A program made the translations under genes and the position numbers. From Sipunculus nudus (Eukaryota > Annelida > Sipuncula > Golfingiida > Sipunculidae), in assembly GCA_026874595.1 (NCBI GenBank), contig CM049309.1:29823033-29887032 (forward strand): a stretch of 64,000 nt of DNA. The letters run 5' to 3'. Shown one piece after another: positions 9,961 to 22,639 of this stretch (position 1 is the first letter of the stretch; each line of letters opens with the position of its first letter). The notes beneath the pieces were generated by a model. The model was not told the DNA's origin. It ran no database searches and saw only the letters and a list, made by a program, of their open reading frames with translations.

Positions 9961-11100
9961 TTATTAAATATATCTTTTTTTTATTTTATAAAATATATAC
10001 AGTTGAAATATAACCAATATCCCAAGTCAACAGATTCAAGGACTTGGTGGTGGTGGTGGTGTGTGTGTGTGTTGGGGGGGGGGGGGACAGATGGAATGAT
10101 GGGATTAAAGTTTAATATCTGCAATATTACACAACTGAATATATAAGTTGCTTTCAAATTTCAGACTTTAGAAGCTTAAATCCATACACATACAGCATAT
10201 GAAAGTTATTTCAGCAGTGCTTATAGGGAAAACTTCATAATTAATATATATTTAATGATAACGGAGAGATGATGGACAGAGCTGATCAATTTATGTTCCA
10301 TTCTCCTAAGGCAAGAATATGTTTCAATAAGATCTTAATTTTTTCTAATCCTATTATTTTTATAATTCAATAAATTTTACACATTTGCAATAAAAACTAA
10401 TGTCCCAGTCCACAGGAATCAATGGCAGCAGGGGCAGGGGGAGGGGGATGGTGGGATATACAGGGCAAACAAAGCCTGATCTCCAATTCTGCTTAGGCAG
10501 GAAAATAATGAACAAATGTTTGTATTAGATTCTCATTTTTTTATCACATCAATTTTTTTTATTATGTTTATATTTTTATACATTTCCAATATTTATAAAA
10601 TATATCTGAGTATAAAAGTTGATTCATAATTCTAAATTGCATCATCATAAATCTCAATCTTGTCAGATAACACCACATCATGCATACAAATGTTTATTTA
10701 TTTTTTACCATAAAAATATCTTTTAAATTTGCAAAAAAAATAAATATATAAAAATAATACTTGATTCAGATTTTACAATTTTAAATTGTGCCTTTATTTA
10801 TCCATAATTTGCTTCATATTTTATAACTTTATGCATACTGATGGGTTTAATTATCTTTGTTAAAATCATTTAAAAGAAAATTGATTTCTTTAAAAATGCT
10901 ACATTAACACAACATGGGATCTTCTGGATTACACCTTGAATTACTTTTTCAAGGAAATTTTTTGTATATTGGAGTGGAAACAGCATTACAATTAGGGGAT
11001 ACAGTGAAAACAATAACAATTATTGCATAACACTTGGTGGGTCGGGTTTGCCGGGGGGAGGGGGGGCCCTAATTTTCAAGCTTTTATTTTCAAATTACAG
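9961..11100. other. AT-rich intron DNA with a GGT/GT microsatellite and G-run
   Basis: Strongly AT-rich with long T and A runs and no coding signal. A compound (GGT)n-(GT)n-G(n) microsatellite lies at about 10045-10086. G-rich runs also occur near 10430 and 11050. Scattered similarity to 19.4-19.7 kb suggests an old duplicated element. Confidence 0.45.
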
Positions 11101-11440
11101 ATTTAAACAAATTAAATACTTATGTTTACATGCTGTGAAAATTAAATCAATGGTACTTACAGGAAAAAAAAACATGCCATGGTCAAAATTTAAGGTACTG
11201 ATTTTATTTTTTAGGTTAATAACTTAAAAACTTTACAAAATTTAGATCTAATTTTGGGTATACAATTGAATCTTAATTAAACAAAGTTATACACTTGGAA
11301 AAAAAGTCTCTAGTTTCAAAATTTTTCATGTTAAGTGAGTAAATATTTTTCCTGATTTTTTTACAAAGTCCATTATGTTTGGGCCAATAACTTAAAGAAA
11401 TTAAACTTAACGGACTATATATGACCTTTAGTCAGCTGAG
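11101..11440 (+). repeat. Internal unit of a dispersed element ('gtgccatggtcaaa...ttaaggtact')
   Basis: Shares the order 'aaattaaatc..cagtacttacagg', 'gtgccatggtcaaa', 'aaatttaaggtact', 'aattttgggtatacaattgaat', 'tgtttgggcc.ataactt' with 21130-21420, 21800-22085, 23610-23885 and 24260-24545. It closes with 'tagtcagctgagctaaa' at about 11430-11445, half of the terminal hairpin. Confidence 0.55.
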
Positions 11441-11529
11441 CTAAAAGGGATCAAACTTTATTGGTGGGAGATATATAAATCAATTTTGACACCGATATGT
11501 TATTCTGAACTAGAAGTATCATTCAGAAA

Positions 11530-12035
11530 CAAATATGTGGACAGATGACCACTGTGACCTTGACCTTTGACCTTGTGACCCAAACATCAAACAGGTTCAT
11601 CTCCTATTAGCAGGTCACCTGTATGTCTTACATGGAAGGTTGGGGATGAAAAGTTTGGCTTAAAAAGCATCTACAATATTCCTTATTAAGTGGGTCCTGT
11701 GACCTTGACCTTTGACCACATGACCCCAAAATCAAGAGTTCTTGGGTCAGAAGTGGGCCAAACATAACTTAAATTTGAAACTGGATTTATCAGCTCGAAA
11801 TAAATTTAATGGACATACAGAAAGACGGACAGATCAATGGACAGGGTGATTACTATAGGGCATCCGTTTATTCAAGCGGGGCCCTTATAACACACAAGGT
11901 TTCAGGCAGACTTAGGTCCAAATACTTTTCAAGTAATCAATTACAATTACTTTTGTGTTTTCAGAAAAGTAACTTTACAATTACAATAACTTCTTAAAGT
12001 AATCGCAATTACTTTTGCAATTACTTTTGTGTGTT
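11530..12035. repeat. TGACCTTTGACC units followed by an AATTAC-rich block
   Basis: Two TGACCTTGACCTTTGACC units occur near 11555 and 11700. At 11925-12035 there is a block of AATTAC/GTAATTG words like the one at 17300-17460. No gene was seen. Confidence 0.5.
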
Positions 12036-12129
12036 AGGACCATGTACCTCATGTAAGAACAGCAACAGGGTTAGAGTTTGGTTTGAGCTCTTAACATTTT
12101 CTTAACAGTCTTTACAAATTTAACAAGGG

Positions 12130-12471
12130 CACTGCAAAGCGGAGCATCCCCTCACACGGGGCATAATAAGAATGGGTGTATTACATAGTGTTAAAATAAG
12201 GAGGGCAGCTCTCTGCCCTTGACCATTGCTCCTGTGACCTCAAACTAAATATGTTTTTCATCCATGGGTGGGTGAGCCATATGAGCAAGAAGACACTGGC
12301 AGGTGTTGGTCATATGTTTTGGCTTAAAATTGGTCCACAAGCTTTTTCAAGAAGTGGGCCTTGAGGCCGTGACCTTTGACCTCAAAATTGATAAGGTTCT
12401 TCATCCATGGGTGAGTGAGCCATATTTGCAAGATGAAAGGTTTTGGTCAAATGGTTTGGCTTAAAATGGCT
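12130..12471 (+). repeat. Tandem unit of about 147 bp with TTTGACC motif (fragment)
   Basis: Begins 'aacaagggcactgcaaagcgg' and contains 'ttcatccatgggtg' and 'gtggtccacaagctttttcaagaagtgggcc'-type segments. The same units form a longer array at 27700-28510. Confidence 0.55.
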
Positions 12472-14514
12472 CTAGATATTTCTTGGCACCGTAGGTGCCA
12501 CAGTATCCCCAGAAAATTAATCTCCCCCCCCCCCCCTTTAAGAATAGGCCCCCCATCTTCGGCAGCATATACTGACACTTAGCAAGCGACTATGGTTTCT
12601 TCCATCAATCAACTTGAGAAACAATATTTTTCACCAAATATGACCCCAATACGTTGAATCTCTCTTGAGAAAAGAGCATTAATTTATTTTACGAAAACGG
12701 GAAGGTAGTTGGCGCCACCTGTCTGGTTTACGAGAAAACATTCCAAGATGGATGGACATGCCAAATTTAAGACCAATACCTTGAACCAATCCGGAGATAT
12801 GAGCAATTTTCACCCGAAGCACATGTACAGATGGATGCCACGCTAAAACGATTGCTTGTGGCACCACCAGTCTTGAGTACAAAATGTAGGAGTCCAAGAT
12901 CTATGGATATGCACATTTTCAGGCCAATTCGGCAAATCACTCCTCAGAAAAGGGTATTAATTTATTCTACAAAAACAGGAAGGTTGGTGGTGCCACCTGT
13001 ATGGTTTATGAGAAAACTTTCCAAGGTGGATGGACATATATAAATCAAGTTTGAAACCCATATATCAATCCAAGCTATAGTTATCATCAGGAAATGAATT
13101 TTTGGACAAGTGGCTCCTAAGACCTTCACCTTTGACCTTGTGAGCTAACAAAATTGATAAGGGTCCTCCTCTATCGGCAGGTGAACTATATGTGCACAAT
13201 AAAAGGTCTGAGATGAAAAGTTTTGCTGAAAATACATCCACAATCTTTTCAAAGATGTTTGTCCTGTGACCTTGACCTTAGACCTCGTGAACTCAAAATC
13301 AATAGGAATCTTGTTTTATTGATGGGCCATATATAAGTCAAGTTTGATACCAATATATCATTCCAAGCTGGAGTAATCATCAGGAAATGAGTTTTTGGAC
13401 AGATGGCTCCTGTGACCTTCACCTTTGACCTTGTGACCTAAAAATGGATAAGGGTCTTCCTCTATTGGCAGGTGAACTATATGTTCAAGATAAAAGGTCT
13501 GAGATGAAAAGTTTGGCTGAAAATGGATCAACAATCTTTTTAAATATGTGTCCAGTGACCTTGACCTTTGACCTTGTGACCTGAAAATCAATTGGGACCT
13601 TGCTTTTTTAATTGGACATATATAAGTCAAGTTTGAGATCCATACATAAAAAAAAGCTGGAATTATCATCAGGAAATAATTTTTTGACAGATAGCTCCTA
13701 TGGCCTTGACCTTTGACCTTGTGACCCCAAAATTGATATGGATCATCCACTATTGGCAAGTGAGCTATAAGGTCAAGATGGAAGATCTGGGATGAAAAGT
13801 TTGGCCTAAAATGCATCCACAATATCTTTAAAGATGTGAGTCCAGTGACCTTGACCTTTGACCTCATGACCCTAGAACCTATAGAGTTCTTACTTTAGTA
13901 GTGGGCCATACATAAGTCATGTTTGAAATCCATATTGCTATCAACACTGGAGATATCATAAGAGATGTGTGATTTTAACCAAATATGGAAATAATAAAGG
14001 TCAAGGCCACTCTTATGGTAAAGGTCATGACCCAAATTTAAATAGACCTCATCCTATAACCCATCTCTCTACATGTTCATAATTTGAAAGAAATCTGTCC
14101 ATTAGGTTTTGACTTAGAATGCTCACAGTACTTTCAAGTGGCAATTATGGGGGTATTGAAAGGCGTAAACACAAAAAAAAGGATAATAGGTGGCGCCACC
14201 AGTTTCCGGCATATCACAAGGCCATCCAAGATCTTCGGTGACCATGATTTTTGGACCAGTTCAAGCAAGCTTTTTCGAGATATTTAAGAATTTGTACTAT
14301 TTTCAGCAAAAATGACCCTATTCAAGGTCAAGGTCACTCCTAGCAAAGGTCATGACCCCATTTTAAATAGGCTTCTTCCTCTTACCTATATCTGTACAAA
14401 TGTAAAGTTTGAAAAAGATCAGTGAAATAATTTTTTAGTTATCCCGCTCACAAGATTTTTCTGCGGTGGCGGTGGGACCGTGGTGAAACCATAGTATCCT
14501 GACTGGGGATACAA
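12472..14514 (-). mobile_element. Non-autonomous Helitron-like element, copy 1
   Basis: Read on the minus strand, it ends with a 7-bp stem hairpin TGGCACC-TAC-GGTGCCA, an 11-nt spacer and CTAG (12475-12472). That is the textbook Helitron 3' end (hairpin plus CTRR). The other end begins TTGTATCCCC and carries 'gggaccgtggtgaaaccatagtatcc', shared with the copies ending at 35111 and 57676. The interior holds a C-run (about 12524-12536), GGTGGCGCCACC palindromes, and tandem TGACCTTGACCTTTGACC units of about 290 bp (13100-13870). No Rep/helicase coding was found, so it is non-autonomous. Helitron assignment is from termini only. The 5' end lacks the usual TC. Confidence 0.7.
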
Positions 14515-14696
14515 TTAAACATTTCATAGCCCCACAAACCAGATCCAGAATGTGGTATATCAATGAAGCTTGTTGTAAACAAAAAGAAAACAAATCAACT
14601 AAAGAAAGATCAATAAAGACACAAACTTGTGTATGTGGCTTTAGGTTACCACTAAACAGATATAAACTGGACCATTTCAATGAAGGTGTGATAAAC

Positions 14697-16244
14697 AAGT
14701 GAGCCATGGGTCATGACGCTCAGCTGACTGGGAAGAGATTTGCAAAAGGAAATTTTATCATCTGAATGGTAGTATATAACCATTCAACTGAAGCATCAAA
14801 ACAGATTAACCAACAGGCTGAGATTGTGTCTGTATTAATATATCTCAAAAATAGAGAAAAAATGCGTAAACTTTACAGGTGGCTCCACCAGTCTGCAGAA
14901 ACTAATAAAAATACTTAATGGTCAATATCCATGCAAAGAAGCATGGTGGTCTCTGAATTAGTTGTTCAGATACTTCAGCTTTTGTATCAAATTTTTCATT
15001 ATTCTGAGGGAAACTTGAGTCCTATAGCTTGAAGGATATGGGTAACAGAGACCTAATTTCAGGTTTCCACAGACACTTTTCATGGGCCTCCTTGCATGAC
15101 AAGAATGAAGATTCTAGGTCCAGTTGTTACAATTTGTACCCTGTTGACAGATAACCACATCTTTAAAGGTCTCAAAAATAGAGAAATAATTCGTAAAAAT
15201 TTGAAAAAAAATAGAGGTGGCACACCCAGTCTGCTAAAACTGATGGAACATGTCATGATCATTATGTATGCCAAAAATCATGAGCATCAGTGATGTAGTT
15301 AATGAGATATTGAAGTTTTTGTATGAAATTTTTCACTATTCTGGGGGGTACTTTGGGGCCCCATAGCTGGAAGGATATGGGAAACAGAGACCTAATTTCA
15401 GGTTTCCATGGAGATTTTTCATAGGTCTCTCAGAATGTCAAGAATGAAGATTCTAGGTCCAGTCTTTACGATTTGTGCCCTGTTAACAGATGTCCACATT
15501 TTTAAAGGTCTCAAAAATAGAGAAAAAAATTCGTAAAAAATTTAAAAAAATAAAGGTGGCGCCACCAGTCTGCAGAAACTGATGGAACATCTCATGATCA
15601 ATATGTATGCCAAAAATCATGACCATCAGTGATGTAGTTAATGAGATATTGAAGTTTTTGTATGAAATTTTTCACTATTCTGGGGGGTACTTTGGGGCCC
15701 CATAGCTCGAAGGATATGGTTAACAGAGACCTAAAATCTGGTTTCCATGGAGACTTTTCATAAGTCTCTTAGAATGTCAAGAATGAAGATTCTAGGTTCA
15801 GTCTTTAAGATTTGTGCCCTGTTAACAGATGTTCACATTTTTAAACGTCTCAAAAATAGAGAAAAAAATTCGTAAAAAATCGAAAAATACAGGTGGTGCC
15901 ACCAGTCTGCAGTAACTGATGGAACATGTTATGATCAATATGTATGCCAAAAATCATTACTATCAGTGATGTAGTTAATGAGATATTGAAGTTTTTGTAT
16001 GAAATTTTTTACTATTCTGGGGGGTACTTTGGGGCCCCATAGCTCGAAGGATATGGGTAACAGAGACCTAATTCCAGGTTTCCAAGGAGATTTTTCATGG
16101 ACCTCTCTGGATGTAAAGTAAGAAGATTCCAGGTCCAGCAGTTACGATTTGTGCCTTGTTAACGGACAGACGGCCGGATGGCCGGACGGACGACGGACAA
16201 AGAGTGATCTCTATAGCTCAGATGACTTACAGTCAGCTGAGCTA
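14697..16244 (+). mobile_element. Hairpin-ended non-autonomous element with four tandem units of about 335 bp
   Basis: It opens with a variant of the ACCCATGGGTCA...GCTCAGCTGA start motif and closes with a 14-bp-arm hairpin, TAGCTCAGATGACT-TAC-AGTCAGCTGAGCTA (16214-16244). Between them are four tandem units, with 'ctcaaaaatagag' near 14845, 15171, 15515 and 15849. Each contains a GGTGGCGCCACC-type palindrome and 'attctggggggtactttggggcccc'. A CGGACGGAC-rich tract precedes the hairpin. This is the clearest complete copy of the family in the window. There is no coding capacity. Confidence 0.65.
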
Positions 16245-16387
16245 AAAAACTGAACATTATTTTAAAGAAAAGCTTGACTATGTGGCTTTTGGGTACCACT
16301 AAACTGATAAAAACCATTTCAAAACAGCTGATTCTGTATGTTTATTTATATAAAATTCATTGATTTCCTAAATTAGTTTGAATCTTT

Positions 16388-16822
16388 GCAAACTGTGGTT
16401 GCCTTTTTGTTCGCAAGGGTTTTAATTTCGCGATATTCGCGAATGTGAAATACTCATGAAAATGAAACCCTCTGGAATAATTGGCCAATTGAGTATGTCC
16501 TTTAGTTTAGTGTAACCAATTCTTGTACGTGAATAGGTTATAACAGGGAGAAATTTTATAATAAATTACATCCATGCAGGTATCAGGAAAACGTTCCCTT
16601 AATTTGAACTGAACTACCTGTGCTGTGTGTCTGTGCCCATCATTATATGAGTAGAACATTACAAACTCATGACTTATTCTCATTTTTAATAAACAAAGGT
16701 ATGGCTTTACTAAAGATTTTACATAGGTTCTGATGAGATCGTGAAAAATGAAACCTTGCGAAACATTCAAAATGGAGAAATTGCGAAATTTCAGACTCGC
16801 GAGTATGAAGCCAACCACAGTA
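16388..16822. mobile_element. MITE with ACTGTGGTTG terminal inverted repeats
   Basis: The left end is ACTGTGGTTGCC...TTCGCAAGGGTTTTAATTTCGC. The right end, read in reverse complement, is ACTGTGGTTGGCTTCATACTCGC...AAATTTCGC. Both ends carry TTCGCGA/CGCGAA-rich subterminal blocks. The element is about 435 bp and non-coding; an open frame across it on the minus strand has no recognised domain. I could not resolve the target duplication. Confidence 0.7.
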
Positions 16823-17689
16823 TCCTTTATCTGCAAGTAATTTGTCATGTGCTTTGGCTAAGTGTATGAGTCAATAAAAATACACTTTATAATATTGTTA
16901 ACAATATGTTACAACTTGTGTTAGACTGATTATACCTTTTAGACTTTGTGTCTTTCATGGCATTTATTAAAATAATATATCATTGGTTAAAAGCATTAAA
17001 ATTTATTACTGAATTAAATCAGCAAGAAGGTAATCTTAAGTGTGGGTTTAACCTGAAATTAGGTTCAAGCTACACTAAGGAATAACTTGAAAGTGTTTTC
17101 AGATAACCAGGGGTAACCTGAAGTCTTTACATTGGGATAGCTTTGATGGGAAACTTTTTTATTCAGTCAAAATTTACTCGTAGCCTGAGATAATAACATA
17201 TTTTTGAAAATACATATGTGCCTTTGAGGTATATGAGGAACAACCATTGAGAACTGTTAATAGCCAGGTATGCTTAATAAATTTGACAGTTTGATGGAAT
17301 TATTCATATATGACAAATATACGCAAAAGTAATTGAAAAGTAATTGTTCAAACAATTACTTTTCAAAAGCAATCAATTACAATGACTTTCCAGGATAAGA
17401 AAATGTAATCAATTACAATTAAAATTACTTGAAAAAGTAATTGTAATTTCAATTACTTCAAATACAATTCCTTTTTGACCCAGCTCTGATTTCAGGACAC
17501 TAGATGAAACAACAGTTGCAAAGTATTCATTATAACTGGGCAATCTCAAAATAAAGGAAAAATTTGTAAAAAAAATAGAAAAAAATGCAGGTGGTGCCAC
17601 CAGTCTACAGGAATTGAAGAAACCAGTCATAATCAATAAACATATGTATCAGGACACAAGATGAAACCACAGTCTAGAAACTGACATTA
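16823..17689. other. Intron DNA with AATTAC-rich block
   Basis: No gene. The block at 17300-17460 is built from AATTAC, GTAATTG and AATCAATTAC words and resembles 11925-12035. The flanks are AT-rich and appear unique. Confidence 0.4.
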
Positions 17690-18099
17690 TTGCTGTTATT
17701 TGACAGTCTCAAAAACAGAGGAAAAAAGTGTAAAAATTAGAAATAATGCAAGTGGCGCCACCAGTTTTTAAGAACTTACAACCCTAGTCATGGGCACTAT
17801 TCAAGGCACTATTCAGGGTAATCCATGCATTAACTATCAAGATACTGGAGGTTTTGTATCAAATTTTCAATTATTCTGGGGGGTACTAACGAGCCCCATA
17901 GCTCGGAGGATATAGGTTAAAGTGACTTAATTTCAGGTTTTCAAGAAGATTTTTTATTGACCTCCCTGGATATTCATTTACAGGGTTATAGGTTCAATGG
18001 TGTCAAAACGTGCCAGTCTAACAGACAGACAGATGGACGTACAGATGAGGGACACTGACCGATCACTATAGCTCAGTTGACTTACAGTCAGCTGAGCTA
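17690..18099 (+). mobile_element. Hairpin-ended element, 3' fragment
   Basis: One tandem unit ('ctcaaaaacagag', AGTGGCGCCACCAG, 'attctggggggtact') followed by a GACAGACAGA tract and the terminal hairpin TAGCTCAGTTGACT-TAC-AGTCAGCTGAGCTA at 18069-18099. Confidence 0.6.
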
Positions 18100-18390
18100 A
18101 CAAGGAAACAAAGGGTCACAATGCTAAGCTGAACTTATCTGTGAGAGCAATTATGTGAAATTTTTGGAATGAAAAAGTTTAAAATTTCTGCGGGATACTT
18201 CTATTTACAATGCAAAATATATTATTGCTGAGCTTAATATTTGACATGACTGCCATCTGTCAATCTCAAACTGGCACATGAATGTTTTCTGTCAGTCTCT
18301 GCAAATTCATTTAACATGCACAATTATATGGGATACTTAATTAAATTTCAGTAGAATGTTTCAATGAGGGCTGAAAGTATTCCATATGCA

Positions 18391-18475
18391 CTAGAATATG
18401 CCCGGCAGTCAGCAAGCGACTACCAGTAATCCTCTGTTTGTGTATAATCCTGTGTTTATAATCCCTTGTGTATAA
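18391..18475 (-). mobile_element. Isolated Helitron-like 3' end
   Basis: On the minus strand it reads GGTAGTCGCTTGCTGACTGCC...GCATATTCTAG. This is a short stem (AGTC/GACT) followed by a spacer and CTAG, resembling the termini at 40160 and 50259. No matching 5' end is nearby. Confidence 0.45.
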
Positions 18476-19769
18476 ACAAGGGACCCATGGGTCACAGCGC
18501 TCAGCTGATCATGATTGGACTATAAATGTATCACCATTGTGATACTATATTGGGTCGATAAAGCTTATGAATATCATGGTCATGTTGGGCTTTTATAAAG
18601 GAATATAATGTAATATGTGAGTAAATGATACATTAAATAACCTGACTGATGGATTAATATGGAGTAAAATATAGTGGTTTATTTTCTATTTATTTTGGAG
18701 GGGTTGAAAAAAGCAATTATTTGAGCAAATATGAATGCAATGGCAGTAAACTAAGCCGGGGTATAATGATGATAAGGTTATTTGTTGAAGGATCTATAGT
18801 GTATGGAAGTCTGCAAGATTTCAATTTGACAGATATAAGGTTATAAATAACTATGCTGATGAGGGGATTTATGAATTTGTGACTGTATGACATGATATCT
18901 CTTCGGTCTTGACAAGGTACATTATTTTGATGCCCAACACGTCTACATATTACACAATATTGACATAATTTCTGGCATGTACATAGGTACCTAATGACAA
19001 ATAGTCAACAGTACTGAAACACCTGGAAGGTTAAAATCTAAAATATTATGAAACATAGATAAGGTTTGAGAGGAAGAGGTAATCTAGGCCATGGTTGGTT
19101 GATATGATTGAAGAAATTGTTGCAAATAATATTTTGAGATCTGACCATGCATTTCCATTGGTTATCTTTTTGATAAACTGTTGACAGTTCAACAGTTTAC
19201 ACATTTGTCTAATGAGATCCAAGTTATTTAGTAAACTTATCAATTTTATGATTTGTTTACAGTTGCCGTAACGTCCCCACTCCACAGGTGGAATGACTTG
19301 ATGGGGGGGTGTTATGATCAGAGTCCAACGCCTCTGTCTCTCTGTAGCTGCCAAGGAGCTAAGACTCAGTGGGGTGAAGATGGGGATGGTGAGAGTTACA
19401 GCACCCTTGCATATACATACATGATATAAAATTTAATTCAACAGTGCTTATAAGAAAAAAAGTTTATACATGATCATTAAATATTTAAAACAGGCAGAAA
19501 GATGGAGAAACAAAGCAAATCATTTTTTCCTATTCTACCGAGCCAGGAAAAAATTAACAATATTTGCATTAATTCCTGTTTTCATTACATCATTTTTTTC
19601 CAGGTTTACAAATGTTACTATACATTTACAGTATAACATATACATGTGATTGTGAATATTTCAGTTGATTCACATTTCTAAATTGCATCAACATTTATAG
19701 CTAATGTATCTAGTTTACAGTACCTGTCAACAGAATGGGATGGAGGGAGGAAGGGAGGCAATTAGGGTG
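18476..19769 (+). repeat. Element start motif, AT-rich body and duplicated segment
   Basis: ACAAGGGACCCATGGGTCAC...GCTCAGCTGATC starts at 18476. The next 250 bp are colinear with 41571-41800 ('atcatgattggactataaatgt', 'cgataaagcttatgaatatcatgg', 'cctgactgatggattaat'). 19020-19300 repeats the 9670-9935 segment. No gene. Confidence 0.5.
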
Positions 19770-19801
19770 AGAGAGAAAGAGAGAGAGAGACAGAGAGAGA
19801 A

Positions 19802-19842
<41 letters not shown>
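19770..19842. repeat. GA microsatellite
   Basis: Imperfect then perfect (GA)n about 70 bp long, placed immediately before another ACAAGGGACC...GGGTCACGACGCTCAGCTG start motif (19844-19876). Confidence 0.9.
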
Positions 19843-19847
<5 letters not shown>

Positions 19848-21059
19848 GGGACCTATGGGTCACGACGCTCAGCTGTTATATATGATAAAAAAATATTATT
19901 TAGAAATGAGGCACATGCTGGTTTTGTGTGGTAATAAATATAAGCTGTATTATGAGTTGTTGTTGTTTAGCTTATGTATGATTTTGATAGTACCTTTGGA
20001 GACAGGGAAGAGGATTGATTTCATTTATTTTATTAACAAATGGAGTACTATTGTCACACAGATTTTGACTTGGCCATATAACTTATAAGCAGAACATATA
20101 ATATAAGAGTTTAACTATTTATTAAAAAAAATACAAATATTGTCCCAAATATAATTTTTATTAAAAATAATAAGAGAATCATATGATTTTTTAAAATGAA
20201 ATATAACTGATATGATTATTAAAATAATATTAAAGAATATATTCATGAATGCATTCATGAATACATTTTGAAAGTATTTGCATGAGTATTCATATATTTT
20301 CATTTTTACCTGAATTCCCATTCTTTATGCAAGAAATTTTATAATGGAGTACAAAATCATATTCGTATTTAAATACAATTACAAAGTATTTGCACCATGT
20401 CTGGAATTTATTCAGTTTTCACCAAACAATGATGTTGAGAATCCAGAATATACAAAATTCACACATTTAAATAATGATCATAAGTACCTGGTTTTATGGC
20501 TTTTATTTATATTAAAAAATAACTGTAAAAAATTCATTTTGGACTAATTTCACATCATTGTACACACTAGACACAGCAGGAATCTAGATTAATATTATCA
20601 ACTGCATCTTTGTCTAATATCCTTCATATGATCCCTAATGATTAGTAATGAATAATATGATTTACTTCTTTATCATTAAAATTGAACTGAAAAATGCCAT
20701 AGGTGACTGCATGGTGTTATTTGGAATATGTGACATTCTACCCATCGATACAAGATTCTTATATCATCAGTAACTGCAAGTTAATTTCCTGTTATTATAA
20801 ACTAACAAATTCCTTTTCTATTTTTCTTTAATTTGTTATTAAAAACCAATAAAAATTTATTAATTTATTGTTTTTTGTTATGTTCTTGGTTAAAACTACT
20901 AGATGAGTTGGGTTGGACACCTGGATCAACTGTGGCTTGCCATAAGCTGCCTGGATTCCTGTATGCCTCGCCTCAAGCGTGCATAATTTGATGAAAGGTC
21001 AACAAGGTCAACATACAGGTGACTCAAGAGGGGCTGGAGAGAGCCAAAGTCTGACAGGG
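19843..21059. other. AT-rich intron DNA after an element start motif
   Basis: An element start motif lies at 19844-19876. The rest is very AT-rich with no recognisable gene. The short open frames are AT-rich noise. 20570-21000 is colinear with about 23200-23600 ('aactgcat.cttgtctaat', 'cctcgc.tcaagcgtgcataattt'), so it belongs to a duplicated element. Confidence 0.4.
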
Positions 21060-22447
21060 TCTCATAAAAAACATTAATAAAAGCTACAATTTTTGGCCAA
21101 TTTCTTTTTAGCTTTCTAAACTAAAAAGCTGAAATGCTTATGTGTGCATGATATGAAAATTATATCAACAGTGCTCACGGGAAACAAACGTGCCATGGTC
21201 ACAGTTGGGCAAAATTTAAGTAACTAATTTTATATTTATACTAAATAAAATTTGAAAAATTCAGAACTAATTTTGGGTATTCAATTGAATCTTGATTAAA
21301 TAATGTTACATCCCTGACAAAAAAATCTCTAGCTTCAGCAATGCTCTTGTTAAGGGAGTAAATATATTTCTTGATTTTTTACAAAGTGCATTATGTTTGG
21401 GCCCATAACTTAAAACAATTACACAATACTGACATCATTCTGGCATGTGCATAGAGAATGAAAAATATGTATATTATTTATGATTAAAGTCAGATCAGTG
21501 GTTTTGATATTAGGCAGTCTTGAAGTGTAACAATGGGTTTTTAATGGAAAAATGAAGTTTTTCATTAATATCTCGAATGTCCTAGTGACCAAATTCTTGG
21601 CATGGTAGGGCATTTTGGAGACATCTAACTGTATGCCGAATTTAAGGAACTTAGAGCTGAAGCTGGGGAGCTGAGCTCTTGCAAACTGCATAACACTAGC
21701 TTGATGTAAACAATATGTTACATGGTGCTTGAAAACTTGATTAAAATCTACAGTTTTTGATCAACTGGTTTCAAATTTTTTGTGTTAACAGTTGAAATGC
21801 TAACAAAAACATGCTGTGAAAATTAAATCCACAGTACTTACAGGAAAAAAAGTGCCATGGTCAAAGTTGGGCAAAATTTAAGGTACCAATTTTTTATTTT
21901 TATTAATATTTTAAAAAATTTAAAAGATTTTCATCTAATTTTGGGTATACAATTTAATTTTGATTAATTTAAGTTATATTACTGGAAAAAAGGTCCATAG
22001 CATTAACATTTTTTGTGTTAAGTGATCAAATATCTTTTCTGATTTTTTACAAAATGCATTGTGTTTGGGCCCATAACTTTTTTAAATTAAATAATACAGA
22101 CATAATTTCTGGCATGTACATAGGAACTATATAGAGGAATATTTATGGTAAATATGAGGTAAAACAGATGAGTGGTTTTGATATTAGGCAGTCCTGAAGT
22201 GTGAAAATAGGTTTTTAATAAAAAATTGAGGTTTTTCCTTAATTTCTCAAAGGAACGAAGTTGCAAACACCCAGTTTTCGGCTTGGTAGGAGATCTTGGG
22301 GACATCTAACATTATGCCGAATTTTGGATTCCTAGGTCTTACGGTTTCAAAACGTGCCACATCTACGGACGGACGGACGGACGGACGGACGGACGACGGA
22401 CAATGGACCACGACTATAGCTCAGATGACTTTTAGTCAGCTGAGCTA
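21060..22447 (+). mobile_element. Hairpin-ended element with repeated 'gtgccatggtcaaa' units
   Basis: Two tandem units of about 660 bp (starting near 21100 and 21760) share 'gtgccatggtcaaagttgggcaaaatttaagg', 'tgtttgggcccataactt' and 'gtggttttgatattaggcagtc'. They are followed by (GGAC)n at 22368-22395 and the terminal hairpin TAGCTCAGATGACT-TTT-AGTCAGCTGAGCTA (22417-22447). Confidence 0.6.
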
Positions 22448-22556
22448 AAAAAGAGAGAGAGAGAGAGAGAAAAAAAAGCAGGAGAGAGAGAGAAAGAAAG
22501 AAAGAGAAAAAGAAAGAGCTAGACTGCCAGAGATAGAGAGAAAGAGAGAGAAAGAG
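22448..22556. repeat. GA/GAAA-rich microsatellite
   Basis: Purine-rich GAGAGA/AAAGAAAG tract directly abutting the terminal hairpin of the element on its left. Confidence 0.85.
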
Positions 22557-22639
22557 AGGCTCTCTGGTAATTACTGCCTGACCCAGCCTGACCCAGACAC
22601 TCACAGAGGCAGTAGGTCAGCCTCCAAAGTGTTATGTAA

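Noticed and set aside
16507-16848. 113-codon minus-strand ORF
   Set aside because: It spans the ACTGTGGTTG MITE including its inverted repeats and has no recognisable domain.
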